Shown in pieces: positions 19,210-29,510 of a stretch of 40,348 bases of DNA. The DNA comes from Chara braunii. Lineage: Eukaryota; Streptophyta; Charophyceae; Charales; Characeae. A model generated the notes under the pieces. It saw nothing but the letters and a program-made list of their open reading frames with translations, ran no database searches and was not told where the DNA came from. Location of the stretch: assembly GCA_003427395.1 (NCBI GenBank), contig BFEA01000182.1, positions 1,993,939 to 2,034,286 of the forward strand, read 5' to 3'. Within the stretch, counting starts at the first letter, position 1. Each line of letters begins with the position of its first letter. The position numbers and the translations under genes were made by a program.

Positions 19210-20075
19210 CAAATGAATGGCTGCTTAGGATTAGGAAACATCAAGATCTTGTGATGTATGAGAGCATACTTCAATGGCTTGAAGTCTCTCTCGCAATCGT
19301 CTGTCAACTCCCATGGGGTGTCAAGGCGTGTAAGGTCTGTCAAGGGGTTGTGATCGTGCTATAATTATTTAGAAAGTTACGAGAATAGCCCGTAGTCCGC
19401 AAGGTCTTGAGGTCGTGGCCAGTATCTAATGCTACCCACCTTCGAATCTTCCGCCTAAGTCCGTCCACAGAAATCTCATGACTCAAGTACAACATCTTGG
19501 TGGAATCGAATCCTCATTTTTTCAAGTCGATCTTTTACTTGTGCTGCCGAAGGAGACCTAGCACAAGGTCAATGTGTTGTGCGTGCTCCTCAACAGTCCT
19601 ACTAAAGATAAGAATGTCGTTATGCGACGATAAACTTCTGTAAGCAGTCACAAAACACTCTATCCACTGCATGTTGGGATGCACTCAGCACATTGCACAA
19701 ACCAAAGGGCAGTGGTCTGAAATGCGGTTTTGTGTAGATCCTCAGGTTTGATTGCAAGCTGATGATACCTGGAATGAATAGAAATGTGCTAGGTTGAATC
19801 CATCCCTTCTCTGTCAGCTTTTTCAGTTGCTGGCGGAGCTCATCCAACTCAACAGGAGCCATCCTTTTGTTTTTTTTGTTTTTTTTTTTAACACCCCCTT
19901 TAGTGCTAGTGGTGCTGGTAAGAGCAGGCACAGCTAGCACCTGACCATCTTATAGATCCTTCCCTTAGGCAGTTTGCTTTCGGGAATGATCTCTATCGCG
20001 GCGACGACTTCCCTATCTACGACCCCTGAACCTCGAAAAGGTCAGGATACCTAGCGACGACGACTTCTGGGGGTG
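19210..20075 (-). pseudogene. Minus-strand Ty3/gypsy reverse-transcriptase relic, split by a retroposon
   Basis: Reading from 20075 downward. Segments match the pre-RT and RT region of a Ty3/gypsy pol: an acidic stretch (PDLFE, then VAAIEIIPESKLPKGRIYK) before 19949; MAPVELDELRQQLKKLTEKG from 19861; then an internal deletion to HFRPLPFGLCNVL (the PFG-L-N block); a catalytic-box region reading HNDILIFSRTVEEHAQHIDL at about 19600; LYLSHEISVDGLR near 19470; and the RT/RNase H connection LTRLDTPWELTDDCERDFKP at 19343-19280, ending at PFICND. Several stops and frameshifts are present and the YxDD box is lost. It lies upstream of the minus-strand LTR and gag, so it belongs to a different insertion or a rearranged tandem. 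Confidence 0.85.
19864..19944 (-). mobile_element. Short poly(A) retroposon with hairpin core, inserted in the RT relic
   Basis: On the minus strand: a ~52-base core beginning TCAGGTGCTAGCTG, then GCTCTTACCAGCAC and CTAGCAC, ending in a poly(A)/ACAAAA tail. The core folds into a near-perfect ~15-bp stem with loop CTCTTAC. It is flanked by CCATC on both sides (19859-19863 and 19945-19949). Ignoring the insert and one flank, the RT reading on both sides is contiguous, which proves insertion into the older relic. Related copies are at 23716-23849 and 29766-29841. Confidence 0.85.
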
Positions 20076-20079
20076 TTTT

Positions 20080-21400
20080 TAACTTTTTACGTCCTCCCCT
20101 TTCTTAGAGGCAAATACTATGTACATACCCTCCTCTTGGTTTTGTTTATAATAATTATAAAACGTGTGCGCGCACATGCAGCCATAAGAATCCACTAGCC
20201 TGCTATTACGATACTTGGTAAGTCTAATGGGTCTTCCATCAGGCAACACATCGAAGAGATGAAAAAAGAGAAACAGCCCAACCCTTGTGGTTCTAGGCAC
20301 CTGGCAAGTGGGGGACTGCTACAGCGCACCCCTCTCCCCAAGCATTGGCCTTTCCTAGGGGGTTGGCCTGCAGAGCGGGAGGCTTACTAGCAACACCCAA
20401 TCACGCAGCAGGTCAAACTCCGGGCGCGGGGGGGACGTTTGTGGCAGTTCCTCAGCCCGCCTTTTATCCTGCTATTTCATATCTCTGCCGCCTACATGGC
20501 CACTTCTGTCCTTGTCACCACTTCACTAGTAGTAAAGTGAAGCTTTGGATCATACTTGTGGCACACAGAGGTGTGTGCCTCAGCGCACGTGTTGCGCACC
20601 TCGCGCACCGCACTGCGCACCACACCCTATGCGGCGCAGGACAATAAATAGGGTCGTGCAAAGGTTTTACCCCTCGGCATACCGGCATAAGGCCCTGCAA
20701 CAGGCAAGTGCCAGCCCTAAGTGAAGGCGCCCCCCCTGAATCTCTTATATATTTGACGATATATATATATATATATATATTGTCACATAACTATATATAT
20801 ATATATAAAGTCCAGGGTGTTGTAGAGGCCAGTCACTGAATGCACAGTGATTACCTAGAGCTATGAGCCGCGAGTGTCGTGGAATATGAGACCACCTCCC
20901 ATCCCATCCTCACGTCAATACTCCTAGCGCACCCCCTATCCTACTATCCTACCTCAGTGTGGCCAGCACTCAGGACCATTGCCCTACCAATGGGGAGGCA
21001 ACTTGGACCGAACAGCAGTGATAGGCACCAGGGCTGATAGGTTGCCCAGCCCTGGTGGAAGCGGAATCAGACGAGCCTTGTCGAACGGGAACTTCGGAAG
21101 GCAGGCCCAGACAATCTACTACAGGCCCCAAGAGACATGGACCCTAGGTTCAGACAGGGTAGCACCCACTGAAGCAGTCTTACCATCCTTCCCCTAGCTT
21201 ACCCAAGGTCGGGCGGAACTCAGACTGGCCTGAGCGACGTATATCCCTACCCTTACCCTAGGGTCTAAGCCTTACATATAGCCACCAGACAGTTCTATCC
21301 GAATGTCAGTAGGAAACCTTTACCTGAACCTACTGCAGATACTAGACCCCACCCAGTGACTAGACCCACTAGACCCCACCCAGTGACTAGACCCCCCCAG
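20080..21400. other. No gene recognised; simple repeats
   Basis: It contains a TA microsatellite in two blocks (about 20757-20780 and 20791-20806), a GCGCAC-rich patch at about 20582-20640, and a ~29-bp tandem duplicate of ACTAGACCCCACCCAGTGAC at about 21335-21390. A 73-codon minus-strand frame at 20079-20300 abuts the RT relic but has no recognisable domain. Confidence 0.6.
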
Positions 21401-21433
21401 CCTGATATTATAGTTGTGTGTATGTAGGCACCC

Positions 21434-21640
21434 GGAAACTTGTGTATGTAGCCTGTAGGCAATGTGTAGTTCGCAAGCTATATGTATATCCGAAGGCTGT
21501 GTATGCTCTGTGAATCTATGTATCGAGATGTACAGACAGCATCATGTGTGGAAACTTGTGTATATAGCCCGTAGGCGATATGTAGTTCGCAAGCTATGTT
21601 TATTCCCGAAGGCTGTGAATCTATGTATCGCATCATGTGT
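21434..21640. repeat. 116-bp tandem duplication
   Basis: GGAAACTTGTGTAT starts at 21434 and 21550. Both copies continue with TAGCC(T/C)GTAGGC, TGTAGTTCGCAAGCTATG and CCGAAGGCTGTG. The second copy is shorter because of small deletions. Confidence 0.9.
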
Positions 21641-21694
21641 GTATATCAAGGAGAGAACGGGTCAAGCTGGACATGGACCCCCCCCAAGGTCCGA

Positions 21695-21762
21695 ACCAAG
21701 CTCGAACCCGTGACCTTGTAACATGTAATCAAAGACTACCGTATGAACAACTATCGGAAACG
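21695..21762 (-). repeat. Degenerate tRNA-like Pol III module, copy 1
   Basis: On the minus strand, GATAGTTGTTCATACGGTAG resembles a D-arm/A box and GGTCACGGGTTCGAGC contains a good B box, at tRNA-like spacing. The acceptor and anticodon stems do not pair well, so a decayed tRNA gene or the head of a tRNA-derived SINE is more likely than a working tRNA. Confidence 0.5.
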
Positions 21763-21981
21763 GCACGAACGTGTGATATGCCAGACTGGGGAGATCAACA
21801 GAACACCCAAGACCAACACCCCCAATGAACCCCTGCGGAACCCAGAACCAACATACAACTCGATCAACTACCCTTGGGTGGTGCGCAGGCAGTGTCTGTA
21901 ATAGTACCATGAGTCAGGCCAAGGGGGTGTGTGTCCGACCGTGCATCAATCTAACGCCCTGCCGGTGTCCATGCGCAAGGC

Positions 21982-22062
21982 TGCAGGGTTTTGAACCCGC
22001 AACCTTATAGCACTATGCGCATTTCCAACCGGTGCTCTAACCACTGAGCTACATCAACTGGA
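21982..22062 (-). repeat. tRNA-like Pol III module, copy 2
   Basis: On the minus strand, TAGCTCAGTGGTTAGAGC (22051-22034) is a textbook A box with a four-base D stem, and GGGTTCAAAACCC (21998-21986) is a B box. The region between is a few bases too long for a simple class I tRNA and no clean anticodon stem forms. A tRNA pseudogene or SINE head is the best reading; copy 1 lies about 300 bp further along the same strand. Confidence 0.65.
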
Positions 22063-22424
22063 CGCCCCCCCTGAATCTCAATGAGCCTTGAACCTGTCAA
22101 TTTTTGCAAATCTTGGTGGGCGCCAGACTGTTGCCGCGCGCCAGTTGGTTACATCCACCTTGCTCGTGAGAATCGGAAATATTGGCAAGCCTTCCAGGCT
22201 CTTCCAGCAGCGTGGTTAAAGCAGGGAGCACCGCACGTTTGTTTCTGGGTGGTTGGGCATGGCTAACCGATTCGGTCCCAGGCCACTGTCTGAACAGGCC
22301 TGTGCGCAGACACTTTGGCCGAGACAGAAGCTACTGGAAACTCGGTCTCATGGGCCAATCAAGTGGCAATGTGCCCGCTACTTTCCATAAAGGGCCGGGC
22401 TCCGTGGGCAACATTCGGGTACTT
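22063..22424. other. No gene recognised
   Basis: Mixed-composition DNA with short unsupported open frames. It may be the upstream flank of the tRNA-like module. Confidence 0.45.
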
Positions 22425-22775
22425 GGTAGAGCGGGCGGCAGCACTGCTGATACATGCTCAATTGAGCGATGTATATGGAACCAAGGATCCGCGAAGTGAT
22501 GAAAAGGACGCAAATGGACAATGCAGCGTCAGCAAAGCATCAACAAGCAATGTACAGCAAGATGCACAAGGTAGCGCAACGGTAGACTCAAAGATGAGAC
22601 CTGGTCTGATGAGAAACCCCATCATACACCACACATGTGAGAGTGTCCTCCTTGAGCACACACATGGGGAGATACCACAGATGAGGAGATGGGGGGAGAG
22701 GCGAGAGGAAGATAGAGAGGAGGGAGAAGACCAAGATTCTGATAGTGAAGTCGAAAAATAGTCTGGTCGGACGAA
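22425..22775 (-). repeat. Dispersed repeat, inverted relative to 32637-32995
   Basis: The reverse complement shares blocks with 32637-32995: CTGTGGTA, TCTCCCCATGTGTGTG, ACAAGGAGG-like, CTCACATGTGTG-GTATGATGGG, TGTACATTGCTTGTTGATGC, CATTGTCCATT, CCTTTTCATCAC and GCGGATCCTTGG. By eye about 70-75% identical over ~350 bp. Family unknown; no coding domain seen. Confidence 0.85.
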
Positions 22776-23264
22776 CTGCAAGTCCGAAACGACGCCTGAA
22801 CTGACAAACGAGGCCTGAATCTGGACGGAAAGGTGCTGCAGAACCATTGAGGGACTCTCATCTCCAAGGGAGAAGGTATGGGCAGAGACGAGGACCTTGA
22901 TTCACGCAGAGATTTTTTGTACGTGGCATAGGACGAGACACTCCATACCAGATGACGAAGAGCAACAGAGAGAAACCAAGGCAAAATTCACTAAGGTGTG
23001 GCTTGCAGGGGTAAAGTAGCAGAGATAAATGACTTTCGTGGCAGAACTCAGAAGCAGGTTGGAGAAGGCAGAGGTCCCAGGCAGCAGATGGACAAGATTT
23101 ATCACAGGGCACGTAATATTGAAGGGAAAATTCTGAGATTGCATCTTCCGTACCTTCTTTTACCTTTCTTGCTCTTTATGATTTATCTGACAGGTTCATG
23201 CAGTGGACCTGAGAGGAAGGTGGAAGTAAGGCAAGCTGACAGTCAATACTCCACGATGAGGGAG

Positions 23265-23375
23265 TAATCAATGCTGGTCAGTGTTCCTTCGGCCAGACGG
23301 AAGGAAGCATGAGTGTGTTTCATGCTGTAATACTTTATTTTGACTTGCCGGTGGAATAGGAACCGGACTGATGCG
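23265..23375 (+). repeat. Dispersed repeat shared with 34848-34966
   Basis: TGACTTGCCGGTGGAATAGG and the following AACCGGACTGATGC are identical at 23340 and 34932, and weaker similarity (GTAATCAAYGC, TCCTTCGG) extends ~90 bp upstream in both. GTAATCAATGCT also occurs in the dispersed retroposon copies near 14795 and 29632, so these families may be related. Confidence 0.8.
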
Positions 23376-23700
23376 TTTTTGATCCAGGGGTTACCGAATA
23401 GGGGTTGTCTAAGGACTTCGTCTCTTCTTTTTGGGCCCAGTTTGTTTTCTGGGAAGATTTTTCTCCAAGTGCGTATTAGTTGTTCCCATAGGAATTTGGA
23501 CTGTTCGTTAGGTGTGTCTTCCCCTCACGAAATCAGATGCCAAATGGGGGAATTGGCTAGAAAAAGGGATCTGGGGCTGAGCAAAGCAATACCTGGAAAA
23601 CAGAGAAAAAACTGAGACTGATTCTCAAGGGGAACCATAATCTACAAGCCAATGTCTCACACATCATCGAATCCATACCAATGGAATGGAGACAATTATT
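23376..23700. other. No gene recognised
   Basis: Unique-looking DNA between two repeats. The 91-codon open frame at 23340-23615 starts inside the repeat and shows no domain. Confidence 0.45.
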
Positions 23701-23715
23701 AAGAACAGACCAAAA

Positions 23716-23849
23716 CTGATGGAGCCTCCCTGACAGTGTTAGTGGTGTGTGCTCTTACCAGCACCCCTAGCAGCTGTTCGGGCAGTTTCAAAAAAAAAAA
23801 AAAAAAAAAANNNNNNNNNNNNNNNAAAAAAAAAAAAAAAAAAAAAAAA
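23716..23849 (+). mobile_element. Poly(A) retroposon with 15-bp target duplication
   Basis: A ~75-base body (CTGATGGAGCCTCCC, GTTAGTGGTGTGTGCTCTTA, CCAGCACCCCTAGCAGC) ends in a long poly(A) interrupted by 15 N (23811-23825). AAGAACAGACCAAAA occurs perfectly at 23701-23715 and at 23850-23864, a target duplication of the size made by target-primed reverse transcription. The body is a 5'-shorter version of 29511-29841 and longer than the copy at 19864-19944. The poly(A) length is unknown because of the N run. Confidence 0.93.
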
Positions 23850-24369
23850 AAGAACAGACCAAAAATGGCATGTAGGAGTTCGGGCCGCACAGAAAAATCA
23901 GACAAACACGTAAGTGCAGTAACCCATGTTTGCAGCAGTCTGGGCCCTCGAAACGGAGCCCAGACGACGTGTGACCACACACTGCCCTTGGGAAGTCAAA
24001 AGTTTGAGTCAACTGTCAGGTCAAAGGTACCAGCCCAGGCCCTTGGTCGGATACACTCACTTGTTTTGCGCAGTTACCCAGACAGCATGAAGGCCAGAAG
24101 GAATTCGGTTTCAGGCCAATCTGGCCCATCATTTGCATTGAGATCTGGACGGCTGAGGGATGCAGCATCCGGGGTCCAGACCCCGCGTCAACGCTACATA
24201 AGCGCTGACTTCCTGACTTTGACATTCATTCAGTCTTGCGCCTATGCTGACTTCACGCGTTGAGGACGCGATGCTGGTTGGACGCTGGCTTTGCGCTGGC
24301 ACGTGGGTGATTACGGCGACGCGATGCTGGCTCGGCATGGTGGCTGGCTTGCTATTGTCTTCCGGGCAT

Positions 24370-25760
24370 GCTGACGTGGCAGCTGCCACGTGTCGCTGCT
24401 GACGTGGCTGCTGCCACATGTACATTTGCTGACGTGGCTGAGCTACGTGACAGGGATTGCTGTTCTGATTCATCGTCACTCAAGAGGAGATCATGATTGT
24501 GGGGTAATCGTGGACACGTACCTGGTTATCTTGAGGTCGACATTGCTCCAGTGCGCTGATGAGGACTAATTGACGTGCCACCTGGCACATTGTAATAGAA
24601 CTTCAGATGTGTGTTCAGACTATTGATTATTTGAGGTGGTGATCGAGGAGGGAGCCCGAAGCAGAAGTCGGCATTTGTCTTGTATTCTTCTTCTAAGTCT
24701 AATCTCCCTCCTCTCTCCTTCGTCTATGTATGATTCTCCTATCTCATTCTATCTGGGCACGATTATGATTATTGATAATCATCAGCAGGTTGATATTCAT
24801 TTGGACTTACATTGTCGACAAGTGTCTTCAAGATCTGGGTTCATTGCAAATTGGTATCGGAGCATACTCCTGACGACGATGGGTGTGCGCCAAGTGGCGC
24901 CAGGTAAGTAACACGCGCGTGTATGATATGATGACAATGAGATCTGACGTGGACAATGACGAAGACCGCCGGTGTTGCCGACGTGGCACAGACTTCGCTG
25001 GCGAGAAGACCAGATCCCGACGCGACCATTGACGTGGCAGTCGGGATCGCGATCAAGAGTGGCCGCGCACCAGCCAGGATCGCGATAGTGAGGCGGCATT
25101 GCGATCCCACGCTGACGTGGCATATCATGTGCCACGTCTAGAGACTTGGTTGCGGGACATGGCTGACGTGGCATTTTCATGCTGCATTAGCAGCTGAGGC
25201 GCAACCAAGTCCAGTACTGATGCTGACCTGGCCTTTGGACATCAAGGCTGGTTGCTGACATGGCAGGCAGGTGTCGTATACGATTCTCTTCTGACGTGGC
25301 GAGCCTGCTGACGTGGCACTGACTCCATAGGCTAACGTGGCATTGACTTGATTGGTTGGAGCAGCGACGGTATCACACCAAGACGCGAGGAAGCGGCAAG
25401 TGGGAAGGACCAGAGCACACATTTGCAGACGTGGCATCCCACCACTGATTGATTGGACATTGATGTGCTGATGTGGCAGATCTGCTATGTTGGCACGCCA
25501 GGGATGACACGTGGCAGGCAGGTGGCTGCCAAGTAGGAGTTGTACCTTGAAGACGAAGGTGGTACGGCTGACGTGGCATTGACTTGATTGGCTGGAGCAG
25601 CGACGGTATCACACCAAGACGCGAGGAAGCGGCAAGTGGGAAGGACAAGAGCACACATTTGCAGACGTGGCATCCCACCACTGATTGATTGGACATTGAT
25701 GTGCTGACGTGGCAGATTTGCTATGTTGGCACGCCAGGGATGACACGTGGCAGGCAGGTG
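24370..25760. promoter_or_regulatory. Dense array of TGACGTGGCA-type motifs
   Basis: I count about 10 exact TGACGTGGC and 13 exact GACGTGGC on the plus strand, plus several one-mismatch variants (CTAACGTGGCA, TGATGTGGCA, TGACATGGCA, ACACGTGGCA) and inverse copies. Examples are at 24371, 24399, 24429, 24977, 25028, 25111, 25162, 25291, 25307, 25425, 25566 and about 25702. ACGTGGCAGCTGCCACGT (24374-24391) is a perfect 18-bp palindrome, and GACGTGGCA/TGCCACGTC (25113-25137) is a perfect inverted pair. The core equals the ACGTG site of plant bZIP factors (G-box or UPR-element type). Whether anything binds is not known. Confidence 0.8.
24851..24863 (+). promoter_or_regulatory. Primer-binding site of a third LTR element
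   Basis: TTGGTATCGGAGC differs by one base from the Met-tRNA complement and follows ...TTGCA plus AA, as expected just inside an LTR end at about 24848. The LTR start upstream could not be placed. The element would run rightward, giving the coding region at 26203 the position of a gag. Confidence 0.75.
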
Positions 25761-25804
25761 GATTCCAAGTAAGAGTTGTACCTTGAAGACGAAGGTGGTA
25801 CGAC
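25331..25804. repeat. 236-bp tandem duplication
   Basis: CATTGACTTGATTGG starts at 25341 and 25577. The copies are nearly identical over ~236 bp (for example ACGGTATCACACCAAGACGC and TATGTTGGCACGCCAGGGAT in both) and each contains four or five of the GACGTGGCA-type motifs, so duplication is one way the array has grown. Confidence 0.96.
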
Positions 25805-26202
25805 TGATTGAACGGTTGACTGGACAGTTGTAGTGCCAGTTGTGAAGACGGGTGCGGTATCGCATTGACACCAGGAATGACGCAGAGAAAAGAAGAAGAA
25901 GATTGCTGACAAATTGTTTGCTGATTGATGTTGGCATACTTACCCTGTCGTTTGCTGTGTTGTGGCGTTGTGCGTACTTTCTTGTGTGTTGTATCTGATC
26001 ACACAGGCCTGAGGTGGTACCTGTTCACTCTTGATTAGAACGTCATCACATAGACGACAAAGAACAACAATAGTTATCATAGAAATAAATTGTATTTATT
26101 TGCTTCTTCGGTTGTTTGAAATTCTTGTTGTTGTAGAATAGTGCGGCCTTGGAATTTATTATTGTTAATTGATTATTTATTGTGCGGCAGACGTACATCA
26201 CA
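25805..26202. other. Leader-like DNA before the 26203 coding region
   Basis: No gene seen; becomes AT-rich after 26050. It would be the 3' part of the leader if the primer site at 24851 and the coding region at 26203 belong to one element. Confidence 0.45.
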
Positions 26203-26930
26203 ATGTCTCTCTTCTGGAATTGTTTGAAATTGTCAGTGCTCACTCGATTTATTCCTTTTCTCTTCTATCCAGTCTCACTCATCTTCGGCATTGATGAGGA
26301 CAGCCCCGATCCACGAACCAGGCAGCAAGTGGAAGACCGGAAAAAGGCTTTGCTTGTCCACCTGGATCAATTGATTTCTGATCTCCATGACACAGGTGCC
26401 GAAGCCGAGGCATACGTGCGGAACAAGTTCGATTTGAAGGCAGCACATGCCGCTATCGAAAAGGCTAAAACAGGCACCGACGTCATACAAATTCAGGATG
26501 TACTAATCAAGTGTCGTCAGACACTTGATAAGTATATCCTTGAGCGCTCGGAAAGATTGCAGATCGGAAAGAGGAGAAAGAAATAATTGTGTCTGAAGAA
26601 ACTGTGGATGAAAATATCAAACAGTTAGAAGAAGCACTTGAGAAGGAGAAGAAAAAAAAGAAGAATTGGAAAAGAAGAAGAGTGAACAGCAGAAACAGAA
26701 AATCCAAGAAATCAGACAAACTGTTATCAAGACCGAAGGCGGCACATCGGCGGGGGCGCTGCGCCCCGTTCACGCAGACGGACCAGGCGATGCCAAGCGG
26801 CAGCAGCGACGGGAGGGAGGGTGTAGTGCGGCGGCGCGCTGCAAGATTGGGGGAGGGAGGTGAGGTGGGTGAGTGGCTTGGGGTTTACGGAGGACGACGA
26901 GAAAGATGGTGACGAGGATGCGTCGTGGTG
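26203..26930 (+). pseudogene. Frameshifted coiled-coil protein, gag-like by position
   Basis: From ATG 26203 an open frame runs to TAA 26584-26586. After a hydrophobic N-terminus (FIPFLFYPVSLIFGI) it encodes a helical, charged region (RTRQQVEDRKKALLVHLDQL; EAEAYVRNKFDLKAAHAAIE; KCRQTLDKYILERSERLQ). The same style continues in a second frame (EETVDENIKQLEEALEKEKK, from 26589) and a third (EKKKSEQQKQKIQEIRQTVI, from about 26669), so two frameshifts probably break one long coiled coil. Bases 26252-26271 (pyrimidine-rich, ending CAG) also look like a 3' splice site, so the conserved part could begin at 26272. The Met-tRNA primer site 1.35 kb upstream suggests retroelement gag, but no zinc knuckle or pol follows. 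Function not recognised. Confidence 0.5.
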
Positions 26931-28345
26931 GCGACACGTGAGGAGAGGTTGGCAATGGCACATGAGGGTTCATGGCTGGTAGCTTAGTTCCCTCTGCTCT
27001 CCTTCATCTACACTGCGTGAGGTGGCAGATAGGGTTCTGCTGAGGGCTTGAATCTCCTGTGGTAACTCGTCGACGGGCTCGACGAGGCGTTACTACACCA
27101 TCCAGTTCCTTGTAGAGTGTGGATGGTCGTTGATACCTTTGTTGCTGGCGTCGACACTGTGGTCGGCAGCTGAAGCTGTCTTAGCCGGCAGATGGAGGGT
27201 GGCTTGATGTTTCCTTCCCGAAGGTGGTGGGGGTTGGTTCGAGTGATGGTAGGTGGATGAAAGGGAGGCAGAGGGAGTTTTTTCGAAGGACTCTTCATGG
27301 AGAATAACGCTTCAAGGAGGACGGAGGACATCGCCACCTCATGTGAAGCTTGTTGCGAGTGAAGAAGGTTGCGCGTCAACATGATCTCAGGGTTTCGTTT
27401 TCAATAACTTTTCTGATTGGTTGACTTTGTATTGCCCGTTCGCCCTCTCTCTCTTGATTCCCAAAGTCCGCATGTCGTAATCCTTGATGCTCACCAAATG
27501 ATGATGATCTAATTAGTTTTTTTTTATTTTGTCTTCTCTATTTTGAATTTCTGATTTGATTGTTGTAGGTGTATCACCCTTTTGTTTTTTCTATGGAGAA
27601 ATTCTGGATATTCTTTCTAATGATGACAATCTGATTCGGTGTTTTTTGTTGGTGGTTCCTTCTGATAATATGGTTTCTTGAAAATAATTTCTTAAACTTT
27701 TTTGTGCTATACATCTTTGCTAAACGTTTTTCAAACTGTGGTTTGGGAATCTGATTCGAAAATCCTTAATGGATATCTAAACCTAAATTCGTATAATTTC
27801 TCCTAAATTTTGTCACTCAGTAGCTTTCTGATACAAACTAGTTTTTGATTTTTTATGCCTAAAAGTAGGTTTCTCGATGCCTAAAAGTAGGCTTCTGAAG
27901 TAATCTTCAAAAAACCCTACGTCTACTAATCTCAATACCGTGCGGTAAATTTTGATTCGGATTGTCTTTTTCTGTTTGTTAATCTCAACCTCCTGGTCTG
28001 AGTGGTATAATTGTGGCTCGCTGTGTATTTCTGTGGGGTCTTCCTTGAGGGTTGCAGCCTCCCCCCGTGAGGGTTTCACAAGGTGGGAGGTGTTATTCTT
28101 GGAGGGGGGAGGCGGTATTGGGGGATTGTCGCCTCTTAGCCAGACTGATTTAGGGTCGGATCAGTATTGGCAGGTGGGGAGAGAAGGCAAGGGGGTGGCT
28201 GCTTATAGCAGAGTGTTAGGTTTTGTTTTTTGAGGGAAGGAGTGACTTCGATGGCTACACAGTGAGCCGAAGGGGGGGGGAACCAGATTTGAAGGAAGGA
28301 AGGTAGCAAGGGGATTTTCAACAGAAAGGTTTGTTTGTTAGGGTA
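26931..28345. other. No gene recognised
   Basis: GC-rich until about 27370, then AT-rich with a 22-bp duplicate of ATGCCTAAAAGTAGG (about 27855 and 27877). CCTCCCCCC (28049) and GGGGGGAGG (28105) are inverted. Minus-strand open frames of 124 and 88 codons (27382-27008, 28079-27813) have no recognisable domain. Confidence 0.5.
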
Positions 28346-28349
28346 AGTA

Positions 28350-29110
28350 GGTTAGAAGGACGATGCTGGGACGACACAGGCCGGTGTTGGAGCCTTTGCT
28401 CTGTAACCCAGGGGGAGCTTGAGGCCTGGGAAGTTATGTTGATGGTGGAAGGCATAACCAGATCGTCCGACGTAGTTGGCGTCGGGGTATTGACCCTGTA
28501 ACCTGCTTAGGGGCTTGCTGCTAAGGGAATTGTCGAGGTAGGAAGGCACTTCCTGTCCGTCAGAGCTAGGTTGATCGGTATTGGGGAGGGTTGTGGTGCC
28601 CTGTTACCCTAGCAGAAGGGGGTATAAGATCAAGTGAGTTCTGGTACGAGGACTGAAAGCCTGGACCGACGCCCCATCTGTTGGAAGGGGGGATCTAGGA
28701 TAGTATGCAGATTTAGTTTTGGCCCCCCCCGCTCTTACGAATTTTCTAAAGTTTTTCGAATGTTCCAAAAAGAGTTGGGTGCTTAGTGGTCCTAGGAATG
28801 TTTTTTAGGACTCTGGGATCCCTACTAACTTGTCTTAGGTGGCTTCAATGCTGTTATACTCAGTGATCTGCGGTTGTTCGATGCCAGAACGACTTTGACC
28901 GGTGCTGGGGTGTTGCCCTGTAACCTGCGATGCAGGAGCGTGAGGTCTGGTAGAGAGATCTGAGGATGTCCTGGGGTGGACTTTCCACGGGACAACCAAG
29001 GGTTGCTGTCGAGACGACGCTGGTCGGAGCTGGGGTGAGTCGCGTTGCCCTGTAACCCAACAGAAAGTGAGGGTGTGAGACCTAGAAGAGATCGGCAGGG
29101 AGTACGACAG
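28350..29110. repeat. Degenerate ~100-bp array around CCTGTAACC
   Basis: The core (C)CCTGTAACCC or a close variant occurs near 28401, 28495, 28600 (CCTGTTACCC), 28917 and 29048. Each is preceded by a GACGANGCTGGNNGG-NGCTGGGGT-like stretch and most are followed by AGGTCTGG or GAGACCTAG. Spacings of about 95, 105, 315 and 131 bp suggest a decayed tandem array with unrecognisable middle units. The minus strand reads as repeated LQGN-containing peptides, which I take as a by-product. Confidence 0.65.
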
Positions 29111-29510
29111 TTTTGAAGAACGTTGGAAGGGTTTGTGTGGGATTTCGAGTTTTTTGGAACAATCGTAGGACCTTTGTGGCCTATTCTCATGCTTCTTGAA
29201 CCTTGGAAGGGTAAGAGTTTTTAGGTACCTCAAAAAGAAAATAAGGTGAGTGGGAGAAGATGGTGGGTTATCACGCGTCCTACCAGTGAGGGGGCTAGCT
29301 GGTAGGATGGGAGCATGGCATAGCAGCAACAGAGATGGTGGCTCCGCTGCAGTCAGTCTTGCCGGAGTGGGGTAAAGTGGTTTGATGGGGGGGTTTCTGA
29401 GTCGTTTCTGAATTTTGCTTAATCATGAAGTTGTCATAGACATGTCTGAAGTAGCTCCAATTTCTCTGAGCCAAAGCCGATTAATGGCCCCGGTATCTCA
29501 ATTTCCAAAA
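29111..29510. other. No gene recognised
   Basis: Unassigned DNA between the CCTGTAACC array and the retroposon; the 5' end of that retroposon may lie here. Confidence 0.45.

Noticed and set aside
24371-25760. CRISPR-like array (short repeated word at intervals)
   Set aside because: The repeated word is only ~10 bp, spacing is irregular, the flanks are themselves duplicated, and the DNA is eukaryotic.
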